Of a stretch of DNA of 13,157 bases, positions 7,279 to 13,157 are shown one piece after another (position 1 is the stretch's first letter; each line of letters opens with the position of its first letter). The notes under the pieces were generated by a model that saw nothing but the letters and a program-made list of their open reading frames with translations, was not told where the DNA came from and did no database searches. The position numbers and the translations under genes are program-made. The DNA is from Victivallales bacterium (GTDB taxonomy: Bacteria > Verrucomicrobiota > Lentisphaeria > Oligosphaerales > Oligosphaeraceae): assembly GCA_017964325.1 (NCBI GenBank), contig JAGCSE010000172.1, positions 1 to 13,157 on the forward strand. Reading direction: 5' to 3'.

Positions 7279-7896
7279 ATGGATTTTGATTTATTTGTTT
7301 TTCTGATATACAAAAACCCGTTAAGATATTTCTTCACGATTATATTAATGGCGTTTTCAATATGCGTGCATGAATTCTGCCATTCGTATGCTGCGTTGAA
7401 AGAAGGCGACGATACGGGTGAACGGCTCGGATTCATGACGTTGAATCCACTTCATGTCATGGGGCCGACATCGATTATCGCGTTATTTCTGTTTGGCATC
7501 GCGTGGGGGAGGGTGCCGATTATCGCTTCCAATATGCGGCATCGCTGGGGGGCGGCATGGGTGTCGTTCTGCGGGCCGCTGTCCAATCTCGTTCTGGCGT
7601 TGATATTTGCAATTTTCGTACGGTTGTCCCATCATCTGCCGCTGATTTTTCATCATTTCTTCTCCTACGGTGTGTTTGTCAATGTTTTTCTTGCCGTGTT
7701 CAACCTGTTGCCGATACCGTCTTTGGACGGCTGGGGGGTAGGGGAGTATTTCATTCCCGCAATGCGTCGGCTCACGAACGAGCAGCGCAGCGTGATTCTG
7801 CTGGTCGCCATCATTCTGCTGTGGGGCAGCCCTTTGAGCGGAGTCTTGTACATATTGGTGGGAAAGGTCATGTCCGTCTATCGATTCATCATGTAA
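7279..7896 (+). CDS. Site-2-protease-family (M50) zinc metalloprotease
   Basis: This 205-residue polytopic membrane protein has the features of the short M50 intramembrane proteases. The zinc motif HEFCH (H31, E32, H35) lies in the first membrane helix (about 17-38). It is followed by the family-typical GERLGFMTLNPLHV (47-60), CGPLSNLVLA (98-107) in the next helix, and FNLLPIPSLDGW (141-152), whose D150 is the third zinc ligand. A last hydrophobic helix lies near 171-195. No PDZ or CBS domain is attached. The GWAKPVPVNP segment usual in this branch is replaced by GIAWGRVPIIAS. The ATG has only a weak purine stretch (TTGAAAG) upstream; an upstream ATG in another frame stops after eight codons. 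It opens a plus-strand operon, with 24 bp to the next gene. The substrate is unknown; family members cleave membrane-bound anti-sigma factors or signal peptides. Confidence 0.85.
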   Translation: MDFDLFVFLIYKNPLRYFFTIILMAFSICVHEFCHSYAALKEGDDTGERLGFMTLNPLHVMGPTSIIALFLFGIAWGRVPIIASNMRHRWGAAWVSFCGPLSNLVLALIFAIFVRLSHHLPLIFHHFFSYGVFVNVFLAVFNLLPIPSLDGWGVGEYFIPAMRRLTNEQRSVILLVAIILLWGSPLSGVLYILVGKVMSVYRFIM

Positions 7897-7920
7897 GTGT
7901 TTGCTTATCAGGAATAAAAA

Positions 7921-9651
7921 ATGTTGAAACGCCTTTTGCTGTTATCGTTGCCGCTGATTGTCATCATTGCCCTTCCGCTGATGTTCCGAAAGAGCAACGA
8001 GAAAATCGACTTGTCGGCAGACCAGTTGGTCATCGTGTCGCCGCACAACGAGGCCATCCGCTATGAGTTCGAGCAGGGCTTTCGTGCATATTACGAGAAA
8101 CTTACGGGAAGAAAGGTCAGTATCGACTGGCGGGCGACTGGTGGAACGAGCGAAATCGCACGGTACGTTTCCAGCGCATACGAAGCGGCCTTCCGTGACT
8201 ATTGGGTCAATGAGAAAAAACAGCCGTGGAACGACCAAGTTGCGATGGCTTTCATGAACCGCAAGTTGAAGTCGGATGATCCAAATTACGCGGCCCGCGA
8301 GGCTTTTCTGAAATCTGATCTGAGCATCGGCATTGATTTGTTCTTCGGTGGCGGTCAGTATGATTTGAACAAGCAGGCCCAGGCGGGCGCACTTGTGCCA
8401 ATCGGCGTGTCCGATTCCGAAAGTGTTTTCTATAAGGGAGATCCGAACGGGGAACTGTATGGTAAACTGGATGAGGCGGCTCGTGAAAGGACCTATCCGC
8501 GTGTTGCAGGAGGTTCGCATCCTGCTCTGTACGATGAACTTTTCGGTGGCGACAAGCCGAACCTCGTCCAGAACATGGGCGGCGAAACATGGTATGACAA
8601 GGCGGATATGTATTATGGAATATGCTTTTCGTCTTTCGGTATCTGTGTGAATCTCGACCGTATGGAAAAGTTAGGCTTTGATGTTTCAAGTGGTTATCCG
8701 ATAAGGGTTTGGCGTGGATTGGCAGACTCGCGTCTCTATGGACAGATCGGCGTGGCCGATCCGTCGAAGAGCGGTTCCATCAACAAGTGCTTCGAAATGA
8801 TCATCCAACGGCAGATGCAGGATACGTATGGTCGCTTGGCAGCGGATGTTGCAAGCGGTAAGATGACAGAAAAGGAAGCCGTCAATCAGGCGTGGAAAGA
8901 GGCGTTGGCGTTGGTGAAGGAAGTCGGCGGAAATGCCTTGTATTTAACGATGTCCGCAAGCAAAGTGCCTGTTGACACGGCAAGTGGACAGGTCGCGGCA
9001 GGTATGTGCATCGACTTCTATGGCCGTTCGCAGGCGGAATGGGAGGAGGCTCATGTGGGGCGCAGGACGATGACGTATTACACGCCAGACGCAGGCTCCA
9101 CGGTGTCCGTCGATCCGGTGGGTATGTTCCGCGGGGCTCCAAATCCAGAGCGTGCACGGCTGTTCATCCGCTATCTTCTGACGGACGAAGGGCAACGCAT
9201 TTGGAATCAGCGGGCGGGCACGGAAGGCGGCCCGAAAAAATACACGCTTCATCGCCTGCCGGTTCGTCGTGACTGCTACACGCCTGAACACAGGAAACTT
9301 ATGAGCGCTCCAGAGGCCGATCCATTCGGTCTGGCGGGTTCTTTCACCTACAAGGGAGCGTGGACGGGCCCATATTTTGATTTGATTCGCACGTTGATTC
9401 GTGTGATGGTGTTGGACTGCCGCGATGAACTGCAGGCGGCTTGGAAGGCGATTATCGAAGCTGGCGGGCCAGAAGCTGTTCCCGAAGCATACGCCGAATT
9501 CTGCCGTCTGCCGTTCGAGCATTCGGATGGTTCGGAGACGGCGAAAAAACTGTGGGTTGCGGAGTCGCAGACCGTGACAACTCGCGAGTGGGCGGTTTTC
9601 TTCCGCGAATCCTACGGCAAGGCGCGGAAATTGGCCAAGGAAGGGCGTTAG
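7921..9651 (+). CDS. Membrane-anchored extracellular solute-binding protein (ABC-transporter type)
   Basis: This 576-residue protein resembles the type-2 periplasmic binding proteins of the iron/2-aminoethylphosphonate-like group. The N-terminus MLKRLLLLSL with a hydrophobic run to about residue 22 is followed by FRKSNEK and no clear signal-peptidase or lipobox cleavage site, so it may stay anchored. The mature part begins with QLVIVSPHNEAIRYEFEQG (35-53), a strand-helix opening typical of such binding proteins. It continues with ATGGTSEI (72-79) and, late in the chain, AGSTVSVDPVGMFRGAPN (391-408) and LFIRYLLTDEGQRIWNQ (414-430), the region where these families describe the last captured ligand contacts. 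The length is above the usual 330-400 residues, with an extra C-terminal helical stretch from about 490. AGGA (7910-7913) lies 7 nt before the ATG. No permease or ATPase gene lies nearby. The ligand cannot be predicted. Confidence 0.75.
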   Translation: MLKRLLLLSLPLIVIIALPLMFRKSNEKIDLSADQLVIVSPHNEAIRYEFEQGFRAYYEKLTGRKVSIDWRATGGTSEIARYVSSAYEAAFRDYWVNEKKQPWNDQVAMAFMNRKLKSDDPNYAAREAFLKSDLSIGIDLFFGGGQYDLNKQAQAGALVPIGVSDSESVFYKGDPNGELYGKLDEAARERTYPRVAGGSHPALYDELFGGDKPNLVQNMGGETWYDKADMYYGICFSSFGICVNLDRMEKLGFDVSSGYPIRVWRGLADSRLYGQIGVADPSKSGSINKCFEMIIQRQMQDTYGRLAADVASGKMTEKEAVNQAWKEALALVKEVGGNALYLTMSASKVPVDTASGQVAAGMCIDFYGRSQAEWEEAHVGRRTMTYYTPDAGSTVSVDPVGMFRGAPNPERARLFIRYLLTDEGQRIWNQRAGTEGGPKKYTLHRLPVRRDCYTPEHRKLMSAPEADPFGLAGSFTYKGAWTGPYFDLIRTLIRVMVLDCRDELQAAWKAIIEAGGPEAVPEAYAEFCRLPFEHSDGSETAKKLWVAESQTVTTREWAVFFRESYGKARKLAKEGR

Positions 9652-9663
9652 TCTTTTAGTAAT

Positions 9664-9670
9664 AAGGTGG
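9664..9670 (+). promoter_or_regulatory. Ribosome binding site deciding the AI-2E-family gene start
   Basis: AAGGTGG, one mismatch from AAGGAGG, ends 8 nt before the ATG at 9679. The in-frame GTG at 9667 is part of this motif and has no Shine-Dalgarno of its own, so the ATG is preferred. Confidence 0.7.
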
Positions 9671-9678
9671 ATAGAAAG

Positions 9679-11097
9679 ATGAACGAACAACAGCAAATCA
9701 AATTTAAGAATGTCGCTTCCATTGCTTTCGGGGCACTGACCATCTTGCTTTTGTTTGGCGTCCTGTTTATCGTCAAGGGGTTTCTTCACGCTTTGATTCT
9801 GGGCATCATCGGGGCCACGATGCTAATGCCGCTGCACCGCAGGATACAGAAGGGCATTTGTTATATTGACAAGCGTCTTTTCAAAAAGAAACGTGCACGT
9901 GCCATTTCGGCGGAAGGCCATGATGAAGAAGAAATTACGAATGGCGAACGGCGTGCGGCGGCCTTGTGCTCCGTTGCATTGGTATTTTTCTGCGTGGTCA
10001 TTCCATTGACCTTTTTCATCTTCACGCTTATCAACCAGGGGCAGAATACGTTGGCGGATGCCCGAACATGGCTTGAAAAAGGGCCCGATGGTCGGACAAA
10101 GCTTGCGAAGCATTTGGAGGAACTGGATGAAAAGTACCAGATTTCGCGCAAATGGAGTCAGTTAAACGCCCTGAACATGGCGTTGGATTTTGATGAGATG
10201 GAGTCCGAAACCATTAAGGATGAAGAAGAAGCGAAAGTTTCCGAACCGAAGAAGGAAAATACCGAGTCTGTTGTGTCTGCGACAAACGACGTGAAGACAA
10301 CAGAACCAGAGACGGATGTAAAGACGGTTCCTGTCGAGGCGGTGAATGAGGAGGAAGTGACACAGACGCAGAAAGTTGAGAAGAAGCCAGGGGAGCGGAC
10401 AAATGAAATCGCGGCGGCGGAGTTTCAGGAGCTTATCGGAAAATTGACGGCGATTTTGCAGAAAGGATTGACTACGGTCATCAAATCGCTGATGGGGCTT
10501 GTCAAGCAGATATGGCTGCTTGTAGTGAATTTCTTCATCATGTTGTTGGTGATGTTTTTCGGCTTCCGCGACGGGCCCATGTTTGTGAAATACGTGCGCG
10601 ACATCAGTCCGTTCAGCGACAAAGTGCAGGAGCAGATTCTCGACCGCATCAGCGAAGTGTCTCGTGCCGTGTTGTTTGGGATTCTTGGTACGGCACTTGT
10701 ACAGAGCATCATCGCGATGATCATCTTCCGTATTGTGAAGATTCCCGCTTTGCTGTGGGGCAGCCTTTTGGGAATGTGTTCGCTAATTCCGTTCATCGGG
10801 ACGTCGCTCGTATGGATTCCCATCACGATTTATTTCCTGCTGATTGGACAGCCGATGAATGCAATCTTCGTGATGGTTGGATGCGGCGGCATTGTTGCGA
10901 ACGTCGATAATTTCATGCGGCCCGCGTTCATCTGCGGCGGCAGGACGGGTATGTCCTATATTGTTCTTTTCTGCTCGCTTCTAGGCGGTTTGCAGACATT
11001 CGGGCTGGCTGGTGTCGTTTATGGCCCGCTCATCTGCGGTCTCTGCGCCCTCTGCCTGTACATCTTCGGGACGCAATACAAGAACAGGACGATGTAA
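9679..11097 (+). CDS. AI-2E family transporter (PerM/YdiK-like) membrane protein with an acidic insertion
   Basis: This 472-residue multi-pass membrane protein matches the AI-2E/PerM family. Known members export autoinducer-2 or exchange ions, but most have no assigned substrate. Hydrophobic segments lie at about 13-33, 36-52, 95-118, 274-296, 330-350, 355-378, 380-400, 425-445 and 444-465. Family-typical features are the PFIGTSLVWIP segment (371-381), DNFMRP (410-415), and GGLQTFGLAGVVYGPL (436-451). Between the third and fourth segments, at about 170-245, there is an unusual charged, E/T/V-rich region with no membrane segments, in addition to the normal amphipathic domain of the family. The ATG at 9679 is used because of its Shine-Dalgarno motif. 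The gene is 27 bp after the solute-binding gene and is the last of the operon; a strong hairpin follows 30 nt after its stop. Confidence 0.87.
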   Translation: MNEQQQIKFKNVASIAFGALTILLLFGVLFIVKGFLHALILGIIGATMLMPLHRRIQKGICYIDKRLFKKKRARAISAEGHDEEEITNGERRAAALCSVALVFFCVVIPLTFFIFTLINQGQNTLADARTWLEKGPDGRTKLAKHLEELDEKYQISRKWSQLNALNMALDFDEMESETIKDEEEAKVSEPKKENTESVVSATNDVKTTEPETDVKTVPVEAVNEEEVTQTQKVEKKPGERTNEIAAAEFQELIGKLTAILQKGLTTVIKSLMGLVKQIWLLVVNFFIMLLVMFFGFRDGPMFVKYVRDISPFSDKVQEQILDRISEVSRAVLFGILGTALVQSIIAMIIFRIVKIPALLWGSLLGMCSLIPFIGTSLVWIPITIYFLLIGQPMNAIFVMVGCGGIVANVDNFMRPAFICGGRTGMSYIVLFCSLLGGLQTFGLAGVVYGPLICGLCALCLYIFGTQYKNRTM

Positions 11098-11126
11098 TTC
11101 CACACTGAAGCAGAAATGTGGCGTGC

Positions 11127-11154
11127 GCTCCTGCACGATCGGTCGTGCAGGAGC
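11127..11154. terminator. Perfect 12-bp hairpin after the plus-strand operon, no U-tract
   Basis: Arms 11127-11138 and 11143-11154 are perfect reverse complements (GCTCCTGCACGA and TCGTGCAGGAGC) around the tetraloop TCGG. CGT (11122-11124) and ACG (11155-11157) could add three pairs past a two-base bulge. It begins 30 nt after the stop of the AI-2E-family gene. Neither strand has a T-run after the stem, so it does not fit an intrinsic terminator. It may protect the mRNA 3' end, or help stop transcription from both convergent sides with a factor. Confidence 0.55.
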
Positions 11155-11195
11155 ACGGCCATAAAGGACTTATGGATTATAGAATAGGGGGAAAA

Positions 11196-11273
11196 TCTAG
11201 CGGCTCTAGAAGCTCTAGCGGTTCTAGAAGCTCTAGCGGCTCTAGAAGCTCTAGCGGCTCTAGAAGCTCTAGA
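11196..11273. repeat. CTAG-rich 18-bp tandem repeat array (9-bp half-units)
   Basis: Four copies of the 18-bp unit TCTAGCGGCTCTAGAAGC start at 11196, 11214, 11232 and 11250, followed by the partial TCTAGA (11268-11273). Copy 2 has one change (GGC to GGT). Each unit is two 9-bp halves, TCTAGCGGC and TCTAGAAGC, so CTAG recurs every 9 bp, nine times in 78 bp. Elsewhere in the window I could find CTAG only about five times. The plus frame reads S-S-G-S-R-S because 18 is divisible by three, but I do not consider it a gene. The array lies between two convergent genes. Confidence 0.95.
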
Positions 11274-11280
11274 CCGTTAG

Positions 11281-11307
11281 AAAAACAATGCTTAAGCTTA
11301 AGCCATT
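11281..11307 (-). terminator. Probable intrinsic terminator of the propeller/LamG gene
   Basis: On the minus strand AATGGCTTAAGCTTAAGCATT (11287-11307) folds as a stem of about eight pairs with one bulged base and an AGCT loop. It contains a perfect 14-bp palindrome, GCTTAAGCTTAAGC (11290-11303). It is followed by G and then TTTTT (11281-11285). It begins about 20 nt after the stop of the minus-strand gene. The AT-rich stem is weak, so this is a moderate call; the palindrome might instead be a binding site. Confidence 0.45.
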
Positions 11308-11327
11308 AGTGCCATTCGCAGGGAGGT

Positions 11328-13157
11328 TCAAGGCTGTCCGAAGCGGAAGGAGTAGATGTCCGCGTCGCGCAATTCGAAATGGAGGATGACGGGGCGGTTA
11401 GCGAGAGACGTGACGTCCGGCCCGTTCTTCCATGTCATAATCAGTTCCAAATCATCGCCATAGAGCGGCGTGCATTCCGCAAGTGTGAAGCCTGGAATGG
11501 GATGATTGTTTTCATCGCGGATTTCGCAGCGGATGTCACCGGCGGCGGAGGTGGAGGCGTTAAGGAGAAGCATTGTGTCGCCCCAGCATAACGATGTCAA
11601 ATCCAATGGTTTCTGAATTGGATTGAGACGATTGACGAGTTGCCAGGGCTTCTCGTTTTGCATATCGTAGTGAAGGCCTTTGTCCGTTTTGGAAATGACG
11701 GCGGAAAGATTTTTGTCGGCGGCTGTCGCGATTTCCCCAACAGTCAGAACGCGTTGGACAATCGCCATTTCCAAAACTTCGCCAAGGTACGGCTCGTTGG
11801 TGGTCGCCGTGGGCGGATAGTCTTCTGCGAAACGGACGGGGCCGACGGGCGTGATTAAATCGCCGTGGCCCGCTTCGCCGCCTGTTGCGACGCATTTGCC
11901 GTTTACATAGAGTCTTACGATGCCGTCGTCGTATGTCGCGACGATGGCGCAGCGGCTGCGGCTGATGTTTTTCCAGTCGGGACAGTCTGCGGCGTTAAGG
12001 CCGATTTCCATGCCGTCATACCAGAAGCGGAGGACAGGCCAGTCTGATTTCTCAACTCCTATCTGCATGTCCAGCAGGAACTTGTGTTCGCCTGGATTGT
12101 TCTTTCCTCCTGCGTATGAGGAGAAGAGACGGCGTGGCGAACCTGTCACCGTGTTGTCAATCGTGATTGCAAACGTCACCTGCTTGCCGAGATTCTTTTC
12201 GACAGGCAGTGTATAGACACTTGGTTGGGAAACCTTTAGAACACGGTCGCCCTGCGGGCGGTTGATGAGCTGCACGGGGCAGTCCGGCATGGCATGTGGT
12301 TTGGCGGTCGGCTTGAATGTGATTGGCTTCATAGTGAAGGCACCGCCGTTGTAAGGAGCTTGAACGGAGACAAATCCGTCCATCCGCATTGTGAGACGGC
12401 GGATGCGGTTGGGGATGTCCGAATAATACGCTTCCGTGGAATAGATGGACAGTTCGTCAGGCATGCCGGGGATATCGGAACGCGTTATGACGCAACCGCT
12501 TGCAGCCATGTTATTGCGGTTGATCCAACGCTCGTGCTGAAGGCCCGGGCGGACGAACGCCTCGGACCAGCGGTGGTAATGGTGGTCGTCGCGGCTGCTC
12601 ATGAACACGCCGTCGGAAAGGCCTGGAATGCCGCCGCCTCCGCTGTGATCATAGACGGTAGTGCGGTCGCGCAAGAAGCGTTTCGGGAAGCCGATGTACA
12701 TTTCTGGACAACGGACGTATGGTGTGATGGCGTTCGTGTAAAGTTCCATGGGCGGCGCATCGGGGCCGTAGTCGAGCCATTCAGCCTCAGACCAATGGAT
12801 GGCGTCCTGCGATGTCGCTCGGAGGATGGCGCGGACGCTAAAATGGTCTTTGATAGGCTGCATATCTCTGAAATGGAGGACATAGCAGTTGCGGACGTTG
12901 TCGTAGAAAGCCGTGTTCTGGGAATCGAAAAGGCCTTTTGTGAAGACTGGTTCGGGCTGTGCGAGCTTCCAATGGACGCCGTCTGGCGAGACGTAGAGGA
13001 AGAGCCCTTTCGTATCCGTGCCACCGATGGCTTTGAAGCGCTGTTCGGGCGGGCAGGCGGGATTCGTGTCGAGGAACGGCGCGAAATTGTGGGTGCTGGC
13101 GTCTCCCATCCAGATGATGTTGTTCTCCTTCGAGCCGTTGAATTCGAAGATGCCGAG
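11328..13157 (-). CDS. GH32-like beta-propeller protein with embedded LamG (concanavalin A-like) domain, partial
   Basis: The gene is cut by the window edge. The frame stays open from the edge, and the Met encoded at 13107-13109 is internal: codons before it continue as GIFEFNGSKENNIIWMGD. About 609 residues are visible. Numbering from that Met, HNFAPFLDTNP (7-17), KGLFLYVSPDGVHW (34-47) and FDSQNTAFYD (61-70) look like the five-bladed propeller of GH32/GH43-like hydrolases, with D14 a candidate nucleophile-position Asp. ISTEAYYS-type blade strands continue to about 290. A LamG-like lectin domain follows at about 300-455 (RRLFSSYAGG, ATYDDGIVRLYVNGK, RFAEDY). The C-terminal module with SAAGDIRCEI (521-530) and DADIYSFRF (582-590) resembles a tail common in Planctomycetes and Verrucomicrobia proteins. 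It is probably secreted, but the N-terminus is outside. Substrate and catalysis are inferred, not seen. Confidence 0.75.
   Translation of the reverse strand, partial: LGIFEFNGSKENNIIWMGDASTHNFAPFLDTNPACPPEQRFKAIGGTDTKGLFLYVSPDGVHWKLAQPEPVFTKGLFDSQNTAFYDNVRNCYVLHFRDMQPIKDHFSVRAILRATSQDAIHWSEAEWLDYGPDAPPMELYTNAITPYVRCPEMYIGFPKRFLRDRTTVYDHSGGGGIPGLSDGVFMSSRDDHHYHRWSEAFVRPGLQHERWINRNNMAASGCVITRSDIPGMPDELSIYSTEAYYSDIPNRIRRLTMRMDGFVSVQAPYNGGAFTMKPITFKPTAKPHAMPDCPVQLINRPQGDRVLKVSQPSVYTLPVEKNLGKQVTFAITIDNTVTGSPRRLFSSYAGGKNNPGEHKFLLDMQIGVEKSDWPVLRFWYDGMEIGLNAADCPDWKNISRSRCAIVATYDDGIVRLYVNGKCVATGGEAGHGDLITPVGPVRFAEDYPPTATTNEPYLGEVLEMAIVQRVLTVGEIATAADKNLSAVISKTDKGLHYDMQNEKPWQLVNRLNPIQKPLDLTSLCWGDTMLLLNASTSAAGDIRCEIRDENNHPIPGFTLAECTPLYGDDLELIMTWKNGPDVTSLANRPVILHFELRDADIYSFRFGQP

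Noticed and set aside
9667..9669. GTG as start of the AI-2E-family gene
   Set aside because: It is inside the AAGGTGG ribosome-binding motif of the better ATG at 9679 and has no motif of its own.
8944..9789. Open frame on the minus strand across the solute-binding and AI-2E genes
   Set aside because: It overlaps two well-supported genes on the other strand and its product shows no family features.
11196..11273. CRISPR-like array
   Set aside because: Units are contiguous with no spacers of varying sequence, so this is a simple tandem repeat.
11118..11309. Short Ser/Arg/Gly-rich reading frame across the CTAG array, from GTG at 11118 or ATG at 11172
   Set aside because: Its body is the 18-bp repeat, the GTG start overlaps the hairpin, and AGGA lies only 3 nt before the ATG. 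The open frame follows from the repeat length being a multiple of three.
11321..11327. GGGAGGT as a Shine-Dalgarno motif on the plus strand
   Set aside because: No plausible start codon and open frame follow on that strand; it lies just past a minus-strand stop codon.

Overview
The window carries nine protein-coding genes and no RNA genes, CRISPR array or insertion sequence that I can see. It looks like a bacterial chromosome of roughly balanced GC from the Planctomycetes-Verrucomicrobia-Chlamydiae group, most likely Lentisphaerota/Victivallales or Kiritimatiellota. This is inference from gene style. The sugar-hydrolase-like propeller protein with an embedded LamG domain, the Gfo/Idh/MocA oxidoreductase and the Fmt N-terminus (SSGRIGSP where most Fmt have GTPDF) resemble that group. 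The cysteine synthase instead looks clostridial.

Left part (1-5880, all minus strand). Read in the direction of transcription, the order is an ABC-F ATPase of the Uup type, fmt, an RNase E/G-family ribonuclease and cysK. fmt overlaps the ribonuclease gene by 23 bp, and a good sigma-70-like promoter lies just upstream of fmt, so fmt-rng-cysK is probably one transcript. The theme is translation and RNA turnover, with cysteine synthesis at the end.

Middle (5881-7278). A degenerate 7-bp tandem repeat of about 11 units ends exactly at the ABC-F start codon. Upstream of it is a Gfo/Idh/MocA oxidoreductase (minus strand). A 197-bp AT-rich divergent spacer holding a 13-bp dyad and a 12-bp direct repeat follows.

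Right-middle (7279-11097, plus strand). A tight three-gene operon encodes a site-2-protease-type M50 metalloprotease, a membrane-anchored extracellular solute-binding protein, and an AI-2E/PerM-family membrane protein with an extra acidic insertion. Gaps are 24 and 27 bp. No ABC permease or ATPase partner for the binding protein lies in the window.

Right end (11098-13157). The 230-bp convergent spacer is unusually structured: a perfect 12-bp hairpin without a U-tract, an 18-bp tandem array that packs nine CTAG tetranucleotides into 78 bp, and a palindrome plus T-run that probably terminates the last gene. That gene (minus strand, running off the window edge) encodes the glycoside-hydrolase-like beta-propeller/LamG protein.

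The main candidates for something undescribed are the CTAG array with its flanking hairpin, the M50/binding-protein/AI-2E operon, the repeat-built translation start of the ABC-F gene, and the RNase E/G with an insertion inside its S1 domain. None is proven novel from sequence alone.
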